From JAYZDP01 sp036337765 (GTDB taxonomy: Bacteria; Acidobacteriota; Thermoanaerobaculia; Multivoradales; Multivoraceae): a stretch of 24,515 bases of DNA. The notes under the pieces were generated by a model. The model saw nothing but the letters and a program-made list of their open reading frames with translations. It was not told where the DNA came from and searched no databases. The stretch is from NCBI GenBank assembly GCA_036337765.1, contig JAYZDP010000187.1, forward strand, positions 1 to 24,515. Reading direction: 5' to 3'. The position numbers were made by a program, and so were the translations under genes. Positions 8,259 through 15,446 of the stretch are shown here, one piece after another (the stretch's first letter is position 1; each line of letters opens with the position of its first letter).

Positions 8259-9080
8259 TTACTGCTCTCCCTTCAGAGAGTAGAGATAGGCGACCAGATC
8301 CTGGATCTCGCCGGGACTGAACAGGTCGTCAAACGCGGGCATCAGAGAGTCGGATGGTTTGTCGAGACTGGCGAGATCGCTCTTTTCGAAGGACCTCAAC
8401 TTGCCGGTCTCGTCGAGCATCTGAATCGAGTAGGTGCTCTCGTTGCGAAGCAAACCGACCACCTCGCCACCGGACTTCAACTCGACCGCGACCTTGCGGT
8501 ACGAGTCGTCGACGACATCGCCGGGCCGCAAGAGTGAGGTCTCGATGTGTTCCGGCGAGCGAATCCAACCGACGTCGCTTAGGTCCGGACCGAGCAGACC
8601 GCCACGACCGCCGACCCGATGACAGCCCGAGCACTCTCCCTTGGAGCGATAGAGGATCGAGCCGCTGCGGGCGTTGCCCGCAACCACGACATCCTGAGCG
8701 CCAACACTGAGCGATCGCACGTAGCTCACCACCTGCCAGATCTCGGTGTCGGGTCGGTACACGCCAGGCATATCGGTTCCGCGGATGCCGGTGAGGATGT
8801 TGCGGAACAGCACTACATCGCTCGAGCCATGCCTGAAAGCGCCACGTGTCAGATCGGGACCGAGCCCGCCGGTAGCGTCGCCGCCATGGCAGAGGGCACA
8901 GCTGCGTCGAAAGATCCGTGCCCCGGCTTCGACGTCGGCAACGCTTGTGGCCGGGTTGGCGTCTTCAGCACCCTGTCAGGTCAGAGAAACCACGTTCTCC
9001 TGGCCGTGTGCAGCAACCCCGCAGACCAGTAGCAGAGCCCAGACCCCGAGACCGGACCTCCTGCGGATGATGGCGCTCAC
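8259..9080 (-). pseudogene. Secreted diheme c-type cytochrome with TIGR02603-like domain, interrupted by an in-frame TGA
   Basis: From GTG 9080 (GGAGG five bases upstream) the frame reads a signal peptide (GLGVWALLLVCGVAAHGQE), then TGA at 8976-8978 (codon 35). It then continues in the same frame to TAA at 8259. Behind the stop lie a first heme site, CALCH, with GGDATGGLGPDL, and a second, CSGCH. The latter sits in a domain resembling the Pirellula/Verrucomicrobium heme-binding family (GLLGPDLSDVGWIRSPEHIETSLLRP, a Y/V/L-rich middle, SLMPAFDDLFSPGEIQDLVAYL). It would be the electron acceptor of the PQQ dehydrogenase encoded two bases downstream. As written, only the signal peptide would be made from this start; re-initiation at GTG 8813 would give a protein without a signal or the first heme. 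One C-to-T change from CGA would explain the stop. Readthrough or sequencing error are alternatives. Confidence 0.75.
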
Positions 9081-9105
9081 CTGCACCTCCTCTTCGTGCT
9101 CAAGA

Positions 9106-9121
9106 TAGACCCTGCAGTCTA
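9106..9121. repeat. Inverted repeat TAGAC-CCTGCA-GTCTA in the cytochrome/kinase divergent region
   Basis: Five-base arms flank a six-base spacer upstream of the cytochrome gene (minus) and the kinase gene (plus). The right arm continues as GTCTACCA, the same octamer as at 2288-2295, and a further GTAGAC lies at 9195-9200. The position fits an operator, but no binding protein can be named. Confidence 0.3.
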
Positions 9122-9280
9122 CCAACAGAGAAGGCACTCGCACGTGACCCGCCCCTACTGACGATTCCCTGACGTCGGCGCGCTTTCCTGCTGTGTAGAC
9201 TCCTCTTCAGTCTCTACTTCCGACCACGAAGACGAGCGACGATACCGCCACTCTCCCTGGAGCATTCGCCGAGCGAATCG

Positions 9281-10714
9281 GTGAGCTCGAGCACGACTCT
9301 GGAGACCGAGAGAACCGCCCGCACCGCCGCCGAGCGAGAGCTCGAGATCTTCAGATCTGGAGTCGAAAACAGCCAGACGGGAGTCGCGCGACTCGACGCC
9401 GACGGGCTCCATCTGGAGGTCAATGACGCCTACGCCGCCATGCTCGCGGCAGCACCGGACCAGATCGTCGGCGAGAGTTGGCAACGCACGGTCCACCCCG
9501 ACGATCTACCTGGCGCCATCGCGGCCTGGGAAACCATGGTGAGCGAAGGAGAGGCAGGCCACCAGGCTCGCGGCCTCCGCTTTGACGGTACGACGTTCTT
9601 CAGACGCACCCGGGTGGTCAGCATCCGCGACGACGTGGACAACCACATCGCCCACCACTGTTTCATGCGCGATGTCACCAATCGTGCCAATGCGCAGGAG
9701 AGGCTGCGCCAGTCCGAGCGCCACTATCGCGACCTCTTCGAACAGTCGGTCGACGCGATCACGATGACCAAGCCAGACGGCACGATTCTGGCCGCGAATC
9801 AGGCCACGGTCGACTTCTTCGGCTGCGAGTCCGAGCAGCAGTTCAAGAGGCTGAACGCCAACGACTTCTACCTCAACCGCGACGAACGACGGGCGATCAT
9901 GCTGATCCTCGAGAAGCGCGGCTACATCCGAGGGCTCGAGCTGGCGATCCGCGACCACACGGGGGTCATCAAGAGGGCGGTCCTCAGTATCGTCGTGCGG
10001 CATGAGGAGTCCGTCCAGATGGTGCTCCAGGCCATCCTGCGAGACATCACCGAGAAGCGCCAGCTCGAGGAACGGCTACGTCAGTCTCACAAGATGGAGG
10101 CGGTCGGCATGCTGGCGGGCGGTATCGCCCACGACTTCAACAACCACCTGACGGCGATGATCGGCCACGCCGAGTCCGTACGTGAGGCGATGGACCCAGA
10201 CGATCCGCTCGCCGATGATCTGGGTCACGTGAAGGTCGATCCGGTTCAGCTCGAGCAGGTGCTCATCAGCCTCGCGGTCAACGCCCGCGACGCCATGCCG
10301 GGGGGAGGCCATCTGGCGTTGAAGGCGACCAACGTCGAGCTCACTTCCACCGATGGCGACGGGACCTCCGGATCCAGAAGGGTAGCTACGTGATGATCTC
10401 GGTCGCCGACACCGGTGAGGGCATGGAGGAGGCAACGCGGCAGCGCCTCTTCGAGCCCTTCTTCACCACCAGGGAGATTGGCCGAGGCACCGGTCTGGGC
10501 CTGGCGACTGTCTATAGCATCGTCAAGCAGAGTGAAGGCTACATCTGGAGCGAGAACGGGCCGCTAGGGGGGTCCGTTTTTCGGGTCTGCTTTCCTCACG
10601 TCTCGGCACTGTCGATGACCGAAGAGGCCGATTCGTCGGCACAGTTTTCTGAGCAAGCCGTTCACGCCGAAACGGCTGACGACATGCATCCGCGAGGCAC
10701 TCGACGCGGTCTAG
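9281..10714 (+). pseudogene. Decayed hybrid PAS sensor histidine kinase
   Basis: The first frame (GTG 9281 to TGA 10393, 370 aa) holds two PAS domains (about 20-135 and 145-260) and the kinase H-box, EAVGMLAGGIAHDFNN with His284. Three lesions follow. First, the text jumps from DDPLADDL (about 10222) straight to GHVKVDPVQLEQV, so the second DHp helix and the start of the ATPase domain, roughly 60-70 residues, are missing in frame. Second, near 10361-10363 a base seems lost (GGGG to GGG). The frame moves by one and continues as DLRIQKGSYVMISVADTGEGM, with GRGTGLGLATVYSIVKQSEG. Third, after FPHVSALSMTEEADSS the reading returns to the original frame near 10640 with SFLSKPFTPKRLTTCIREALDAV. This is the last helix of a receiver domain whose remainder, about 100 residues, is absent. 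It cannot be a working kinase as written. It is divergent from the PQQ/cytochrome unit and may once have regulated it. Confidence 0.8.
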
Positions 10715-10747
10715 CTGCCGGGATCTGACCCGCTCTCGACGTCCAAG

Positions 10748-11403
10748 TCAGCCCGCCTCGAAGCCGACGCGTGCATGCGCGCCGTCGCAGAACGGCCGAT
10801 TCTCCGACTCGCCACAGCGGCAGAGGGCGACCTTCGTCCCCTGCCAGGCCCTACGGCCGCTGCCGGCGACGATCGTCAGGTTGCCGGAGACGACCAACGG
10901 ACCGTTCGGCGCCGGGCTCACTTCCAAGGGCCCGCCGTTGATTTTGATTCCGTCGCCCTCCTGTCCGACCGCGCCGTAGTCACGGAAGCCGGCCTGCTCA
11001 TGGCTGTTGTCACAGAACGGCTTGCGCGCGGACTTGCCGCAGCGGCACAGGGCGGCGCGGTACCTGACTCCAGACATATCCTCGGCGGCACCCGAGACCC
11101 GCAGATCGCCTTTCAGATACAGAGGGCCGTTGTTCGAGACCAACGCCACGTTCTCGTCCGCCGGTACCGCCGCCGGCCCACCGTCCTTGCTGGAAGGTGA
11201 GCGCACCGGTCGGGCAGCGCCCGACGACTTCCACTACCGACTCGGCGGCCACTCGATCAGGTTGGCACCACGGCTGACGGCCGCCCTCGAAGAGGTCTCC
11301 CTCCGCCCTTCCACACTCGCCGATGTGAATGCACAACCGGCTGTCCCAGAACACGTCAAACCTCGGCGCCGTCGTACTTGTAGATGGTTTTCTCGTCAGC
11401 CAT
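10748..11403 (-). pseudogene. CDGSH iron-sulfur protein with divergent 4Fe-4S domain, two frameshifts
   Basis: The expected protein starts at ATG 11403 (GGGAGA upstream) with ADEKTIYKYDGAEV and hits TGA at 11356-11358. Removing one T from the TTT run there restores VFWDSRLCIHIGECGRAEGD...WCQPD...RCPTGALTF, a Fer4_19-type mono-cluster domain. Near 11195 one extra base again shifts the frame. The rest, KDGGPAAVPADENVALV followed by two CDGSH-type 2Fe-2S sites (CRCGKSARKPFCDNSH and CRCGESENRPFCDGAH), runs to 10748. Both CDGSH sites keep their three Cys and one His. With two repairs the order and length (about 218 aa) match a standard family found in many soil and marine bacteria, thought to handle electrons or clusters. 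The C-terminal 152 residues could still be made from GTG 11206. Pseudogene or consensus error. Confidence 0.78.
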
Positions 11404-11440
11404 GGTCGTCTCCCGTTCCGTCGTTCAAGGTTTGAAGACC

Positions 11441-12064
11441 CTAGCGGCTGTCATACAGCTCGACCAGCCGCGCCTCGTCGCCGGCTACCAGCGGTAGGTA
11501 GTTGCCCTCCGCAACGGACTCGGGCAAAGGCAGGCAGGGCTCACACATCAAAGAGCTAGGAACGCTGTTGTGCTCGAGGCCCAACGCGTGGCCGATCTCG
11601 TGGGCGACGACGTTGTGAGCGTTCGCGGGGTTCATCGTCGACTCGTCCGGGTTGGCGAGGGCGATGAAGTAGCGGCGGGCGTCAGACATCGGCCACGCGA
11701 AGGGCATGAGGCCCTGGCTCGACAGAAAGACGACCACGTCGGCGTCGAGATCCAGGATCTTCTGAGGCGGGCTCGGATCGTGGCTACCCGCCCGGGCTCG
11801 TCCGGCTCCTTGCCATATGAGGCGGGAGTAGTTCTCGAAGGTTCGTCTGTCGACCGGGTCAACGACCACATGACGATCGACCAGTACTGGATCCAGGCCC
11901 AGACGCCTGAAGGTCTCGCTCCAGAACCTCAGCCCCGAATCGACCAGCTCGATGCGAGGGTCCGTAGCCGTCGGGCTCAAGATCAAGATGCTGGCGTTCT
12001 CGGGCTGCTGCGCCATACACGGCATGGCCACGATCAAGGGGGCGAGAAGAATGGACCGGCGCAT
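11441..12064 (-). CDS. Secreted zinc metalloprotease (matrixin/metzincin-like)
   Basis: A 207-residue protein from ATG 12064. The frame is open further upstream, but the residues after this ATG form a normal signal peptide (MRRSILLAPLIVAMPCMAQQ) and the upstream part has none. The signature HEIGHALGLEH, His155-Glu156-His159-His165, is the extended HExxHxxGxxH zinc site of metzincins. SSLMCEPCL with Met173 could supply the Met-turn. The substrate is unknown; the small size and lack of other domains suggest a stand-alone export protease without a long propeptide. Its start is 41 bases from the divergent DUF1080 gene, so the two share a promoter region. It ends 37 bases before the CDGSH start, so they may be cotranscribed. 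Intact. Confidence 0.8.
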   Translation of the reverse strand: MRRSILLAPLIVAMPCMAQQPENASILILSPTATDPRIELVDSGLRFWSETFRRLGLDPVLVDRHVVVDPVDRRTFENYSRLIWQGAGRARAGSHDPSPPQKILDLDADVVVFLSSQGLMPFAWPMSDARRYFIALANPDESTMNPANAHNVVAHEIGHALGLEHNSVPSSLMCEPCLPLPESVAEGNYLPLVAGDEARLVELYDSR

Positions 12065-12105
12065 AGAATCGTCCTTCCCGCGAACACTACGAGTGGAGAA
12101 CCGCG

Positions 12106-12735
12106 ATGTCCATGCGCACGACGACTGCCTACCTCGGCCTCTTCCTGCTGTCGCTCGCCAGCGCCGCGATCGCACAGGACGGCTGGATCGAGCTCTTCAA
12201 CGGCCGCGACCTGGCCGGTTGGAAGGTCAGTGAGAACGCCGACTCGGTCTACGTCGAGGACGGCACCCTGGTCACGCATGGTCCGCGGGCGCATGCCTTC
12301 TACGTCGGCGAAGGCGGCGACGACGCGGTCTTCGTCGACTTTCACTTCAAGGCCGAAGTGTGGACCGAGCCCGTTGCCAACTCCGGCATCTACTTTCACA
12401 GCCGTTTTCTGCAGACGGGGTGGCCCGATCGCGGCTACGAGGCCCAGGTCAACAACTCCCAGGGCGATCCGAAGCGCACCGGGGGTCTCTACAACGTGCA
12501 GGACAACTTCGACGACGTGGCGAAGGATCGGCAGTGGTTCGACTACGAGATCCGCGTCGAAGGACGCCACATCGTGGTCAAGATCGACGGCGAGACCATT
12601 TCCGACTACACCGAGCCCGATGACCTTGACCGCTCGGACCGACAGCTGTCATCGGGCCTCTTCGCGCTGCAGGCTCACGACCCGGGCTCGAAGACCCGGT
12701 ACCGCAACCTCCGAGTCCGTCGCCTAGACGGCTAG
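12106..12735 (+). CDS. Secreted DUF1080 (3-keto-disaccharide hydrolase-like) protein
   Basis: A 209-residue protein from ATG 12106, with GGAG about eight bases upstream and a signal peptide (TTTAYLGLFLLSLASAAIAQ). The mature protein is a single DUF1080 jelly-roll domain: DGWIELFNGRDLAGWKVSE at the start, VEDGTLVTHG, FHFKAEVWTEPVANSGIYFHSRF, YEAQVNNS and the final strand LFALQAHDPGSKTRYRNLRVRRL. The family has a concanavalin-like fold; one member set cleaves 3-keto-glycosides, but most are uncharacterised. It is common in Planctomycetes, Verrucomicrobia, Bacteroidetes and Acidobacteria. It is divergent from the metalloprotease and convergent with the ArsR unit. Intact. CGGCTAGCCG at 12729-12738 is a perfect ten-base palindrome over its end. 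Confidence 0.88.
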   Translation: MSMRTTTAYLGLFLLSLASAAIAQDGWIELFNGRDLAGWKVSENADSVYVEDGTLVTHGPRAHAFYVGEGGDDAVFVDFHFKAEVWTEPVANSGIYFHSRFLQTGWPDRGYEAQVNNSQGDPKRTGGLYNVQDNFDDVAKDRQWFDYEIRVEGRHIVVKIDGETISDYTEPDDLDRSDRQLSSGLFALQAHDPGSKTRYRNLRVRRLDG

Positions 12736-12753
12736 CCGCTCCACCGCGGCCCC

Positions 12754-12888
12754 CTACGGCGAGGCGCAGCAGCCGGCCCCGGCCGCGGCCGTGGCCCCGA
12801 CATCTGCCGGCTCCTCCCCAGACGACTCCTCTTCCGCAAAGAACGTCTGCGAGTCGCCGAGCACGCGGAGGGCGAGTTGAAAGCGCAT
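12754..12888 (-). pseudogene. Remnant of ArsI/CadI-like glyoxalase-fold protein with its core deleted
   Basis: A 44-residue frame starts at ATG 12888 with AGGAG overlapping the ArsR stop, so it has a proper ribosome site and sits second in the ArsR operon. It begins MRFQLALR and ends VLGDSQTFFAEE...GAGCCASP. ArsI/CadI proteins (C-As lyase or cadmium-induced dioxygenase-fold proteins, about 150-170 aa) start with QLALNVDDLDEAI. They end with WEVYTVLADSDTF and a Cys-Cys tail. The stub keeps both ends but lacks about 110 residues between them, including all metal ligands of the vicinal-oxygen-chelate fold. The deletion keeps the frame. The C-terminal CC pair could still bind thiophilic metals, so a new small peptide is not excluded. 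The ArsR context supports the assignment. Confidence 0.6.
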
Positions 12889-12898
12889 ATCCGGTCTC

Positions 12899-13228
12899 CT
12901 AGCAGCAGGCTTCTGCTGGTTCGTTCATATCTATGACTGAGTTGCGAGAGCAGCACTCGGCATAGAGGAAGGTCATGACTTCACGCAGAGCGTCGGCGCC
13001 GGCGCGGTAGCGCAGAAAGCGCCCCTCTCTCTCCTGCAGCACCAGTCCCTGATGTCGCAGGGCATCGAGATGGTGCGAGAGGGTCGAGGCCGGTATCTCG
13101 AGCTCGTCCTGAATCTCCCCGACGACCAGCCCGGCGGGGTGAGCGGCAAGGAGAAGGCGGACGATCCGAAGCCGGGCCTCGTGGCCGAGGGCGGCGAATC
13201 GGTCGGCGAGAACAAGGGCTTCAGTCAC
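12899..13228 (-). CDS. ArsR-family metal/metalloid-responsive repressor
   Basis: A 109-residue winged-helix regulator from GTG 13228, chosen because ADRFAALGHEARLRIVRLLL then forms the usual first helices. The recognition helix region is ELEIPASTLSHHLDALRHQGLV, and the wing is QEREGRFLRYRAGADAL. Cysteines lie only near the end, in ECCSRN and the final EACC, so metal or As(III) sensing would use a C-terminal thiol site as in several non-E. coli ArsR types. There is no ribosome site before the GTG and a promoter-like pair would start the message only a few bases upstream, suggesting a leaderless or nearly leaderless mRNA. A palindrome overlies that promoter, so autorepression is likely. The ArsI-like stub follows after ten bases. 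Intact. Confidence 0.85.
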   Translation of the reverse strand: MTEALVLADRFAALGHEARLRIVRLLLAAHPAGLVVGEIQDELEIPASTLSHHLDALRHQGLVLQEREGRFLRYRAGADALREVMTFLYAECCSRNSVIDMNEPAEACC

Positions 13229-13229
13229 A

Positions 13230-13253
13230 ATATTTCGATAATTGCAGAAATAT
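13230..13253. promoter_or_regulatory. Putative ArsR operator: AT-rich palindrome ATATTTC-N10-GAAATAT
   Basis: Seven-base perfect arms and a central AATT form a 24-base dyad in otherwise GC-rich DNA, one base upstream of the ArsR GTG and over the proposed -10 box. This is the usual place and size of an autoregulatory ArsR site. It could also affect the divergent MFS gene starting at 13336. Confidence 0.6.
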
Positions 13254-13266
13254 AGGATCAATTCAA
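13238..13266 (-). promoter_or_regulatory. Putative sigma70-type promoter for arsR
   Basis: On the minus strand TTGAAT (13266-13261) and AATTAT (13243-13238) are spaced by 17 bases. Transcription would begin near 13231, three or so bases before the GTG at 13228. The -10 matches only four of six consensus bases. Confidence 0.4.
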
Positions 13267-13335
13267 GCCGGCCACGCCGTCGGTGGATCTCGCAAGTGCT
13301 AGCCTGCGCCCACCCCGCCCCGCGATCGGACACCC

Positions 13336-14628
13336 ATGAACGGAGCGCCCCGACAACGAAAGCTCTTCTACGGTTGGCCTCTGCTCGGCGTCGGATTCCT
13401 GATCTATGGCCTCGGCATCGGGCCGGGGTACTACAGCTGGGGCTTTCTGGCGCCCGAGGTGATGGGCGAGCTCGGCCTGTCGCGCGAACAGGTCGGGAGC
13501 ATCTTCGGCACTTTCACCCTGACCTTCGCCCTGACCGGCCCGCTTGCGGCGCTTGCGATCCGCCACCTCGGCATCCGCGCGACGACCACCTTGGGAGCTC
13601 TGATCGCGGCCTTGGGCTTCGCTCTCGTCAGCCGCGCCGACTCGATCGTCGAGCTCTACCTCTGCTACTCATTGCTCGGAGGCATCGGAATCGGGCTGTC
13701 GACCGGGTTTCCGACCACCACGCTGGCCGTCAACTGGTTCCGCAGATACCGCGCGACCGCTATGGCGGTCATCCTCTTGGGCGCGGCGGTGGTGGGGGGC
13801 CTCGTCAACCCCATCGACGCCTGGATTCTCGGCCTTTGGGATTGGCGGGCGGCGTGGCTCGTCGTGGGTGCGATCTCGGTCTCGGTCGCCGCTCTCGCGC
13901 TACTGTTCATCCGCAACCGGCCCGAAGACGTGGACCAGCTTCCCGACGGTGCAGCGGTCCTCGAGGACGAGGAGCCCGGCGACAACGCAGTCGGCTCGTC
14001 CATGGCTCCGAGGTGGACAGCCATACAGGCCATCCGTACGCCGCAGTTCGCGATCGCAACCCTCGCGGGCATGGCCAACGTCGTGCCTTGGCGCGTGATC
14101 ACGGCACACGGTCGGCTCCACTTCGAAGATCTCGGCTTCGCCGCCACCGCGACTGCGGCGATCCTCGGCGTACGGGTGGGTGTCAGCGCTTTCGGACGCG
14201 TGAGCGGCTCGCTCGGGGACATTCTGTCGGCCACCCGCGTGATGGCCGTCGCTTTGGTCATCAACGGCGCCGGGTTGGCAATGCTGGTCGTGGCCGACAC
14301 CGCAGGGGTCGCTTACCTCTCCGTCGTCCTGATGGGGGTGGGCTACGGCGCTGGCTACATCAGCGAGCCGGTGGTCTTCGCCAACTTTTTCGGCCGCCAC
14401 GCCTTCGTCGGCACCTCGGGGCTACGCGTGGTGCTCATCGGCATTGCCGGCTACTTCGCACCGACCCTGGCAGGCGCGGCGGCCGACCGCACCGGCACAT
14501 ACGGCGTCGCGATCACGGTTCTGGCGATCGGCTGCGTTGCCGGAGCCGCCGCGATCTTTCTCTGCACGACCCCCGCGCGGTCCGCTCAGACGCAGGCGCG
14601 CAACGCCGCCTCGACCGCGGCCGGGTAG
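13336..14628 (+). CDS. MFS transporter (monocarboxylate/OFA-like), second paralogue
   Basis: A 12-helix carrier of 430 residues from ATG 13336. It shares the group signatures of the gene at 2388: KLFYGWPLLGVGFLIYGLG before helix 1, YYSWGFLAPEVM, RHLGIRATTTLG in the 2-3 loop, a charged central loop (VLEDEEPGDNA), and the second-half signature AHGRLHFEDLGF. The two are therefore recent or at least clearly related paralogues 11 kb apart. It is divergent from the ArsR unit and shares its 107-base promoter region. A role in exporting arsenic or cadmium products is conceivable but not indicated by the sequence itself; small organic anions are the usual substrates. Its 3' end overlaps the convergent kinase gene by 43 bases (14586-14628). 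Intact. Confidence 0.82.
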   Translation: MNGAPRQRKLFYGWPLLGVGFLIYGLGIGPGYYSWGFLAPEVMGELGLSREQVGSIFGTFTLTFALTGPLAALAIRHLGIRATTTLGALIAALGFALVSRADSIVELYLCYSLLGGIGIGLSTGFPTTTLAVNWFRRYRATAMAVILLGAAVVGGLVNPIDAWILGLWDWRAAWLVVGAISVSVAALALLFIRNRPEDVDQLPDGAAVLEDEEPGDNAVGSSMAPRWTAIQAIRTPQFAIATLAGMANVVPWRVITAHGRLHFEDLGFAATATAAILGVRVGVSAFGRVSGSLGDILSATRVMAVALVINGAGLAMLVVADTAGVAYLSVVLMGVGYGAGYISEPVVFANFFGRHAFVGTSGLRVVLIGIAGYFAPTLAGAAADRTGTYGVAITVLAIGCVAGAAAIFLCTTPARSAQTQARNAASTAAG

Positions 14629-15446
14629 CCCCCGCCGAACTTGATTGCGTGCACCACCAGCGGCGCCAGCTGGTGCAAAGGCACGCGCTGCGGCCATCCG
14701 GGCGACAACGGAAAGGCCTCTTCGTAGGCGGCGAAGCAGTCGGTTCCGAACCCACCGAAGAGCCGCATCATGGCCAGGTCGAACTCGCGGTGGCCACCAT
14801 GCGCCGCGGGGTCGATGAGCCAGCTCCCTCCGCCTTCCCCCACGAGCCGATTCCCGGCCCACAGGTCCCCGTGCAACCGGGCCGCGGGCTCGAGCTCGCC
14901 GCCCAGCTCGCCGAGCCGCCCCGCTACCGCCTCGAGGTCCCGAACGGCCCCGCCTCGCAATGCCCTCTCGTCACGCGCCAGGCGAGCTAGAGGCACAAGA
15001 CGCTGGGTGGCGTAGAACTCGGTCCATGTACTGCAGGGCTCATTGGGAAGGCCCCGACTACCGGTGGAGCGCCGGTCGCTGCGGCCGAAGCACTCGGCGC
15101 CGCTGCGGTGCAGCTCGGCCATCGCTCGGCCGAGCTCGCTTTCCGTCGCCACCTCCGGGCGCCCCTCGGAGATCCACTCGAGAACCAGGAAGGGTGGCTC
15201 GTCTGACACCGCCAGCACCTCGGGAATCGGGATCGCCCCGCACGCCCGCAGCCATTCGAGACCCGCCGCCTCGGTCGAGAAGTGCAGCGGCGGCGCTGAG
15301 GCGTGGGTCTTGGCAAAGACCCGGCGGCCATCGGTCAGGTCGACACAGACCGACACCGCGACGTCACCCCCGTGCATGGCCCGGGTCCCTGCGATCTCGC
15401 CGTCGATAGCGCTCGCCGCAGAGTCGAGCCAGTCGCGCTCAGTCAC
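14586..15446 (-). CDS. Fructosamine/ketosamine-3-kinase family protein (APH fold)
   Basis: A 286-residue kinase. GTG 15446 is preferred over an upstream start at 15476 because it overlaps the aminotransferase stop by eight bases (GTGACTGA) and the family N-terminus begins about here. Motifs are GGDVAVSVCVDLTDGRRVFAKTH with the ATP-binding lysine, EAAGLEWLRACGAIPIPEVL, FLVLEWI, and the catalytic loop LHGDLWAGN. WLIDPAAHGGHREFDLAMMRLFGGF carries the metal-binding Asp, and the C-terminal segment is FPLSPGWPQRVPLHQL. The family phosphorylates sugar adducts on amines (fructosamines, ribulosamines) and so repairs glycated protein or free amino compounds; the substrate here is not known. Last gene of a four-gene minus-strand run. 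Intact. Confidence 0.87.
   Translation of the reverse strand: MTERDWLDSAASAIDGEIAGTRAMHGGDVAVSVCVDLTDGRRVFAKTHASAPPLHFSTEAAGLEWLRACGAIPIPEVLAVSDEPPFLVLEWISEGRPEVATESELGRAMAELHRSGAECFGRSDRRSTGSRGLPNEPCSTWTEFYATQRLVPLARLARDERALRGGAVRDLEAVAGRLGELGGELEPAARLHGDLWAGNRLVGEGGGSWLIDPAAHGGHREFDLAMMRLFGGFGTDCFAAYEEAFPLSPGWPQRVPLHQLAPLVVHAIKFGGGYPAAVEAALRACV

Noticed and set aside
14586..14628. 43-base antisense overlap of MFS and kinase 3' ends as a regulatory device
   Set aside because: Short convergent overlaps are common in compact genomes and both C-termini look normal.
13242..14990. 582-codon plus-strand open frame
   Set aside because: It is a shadow of the MFS gene in another frame, rich in Arg/Gly/Ser with no recognisable domain.
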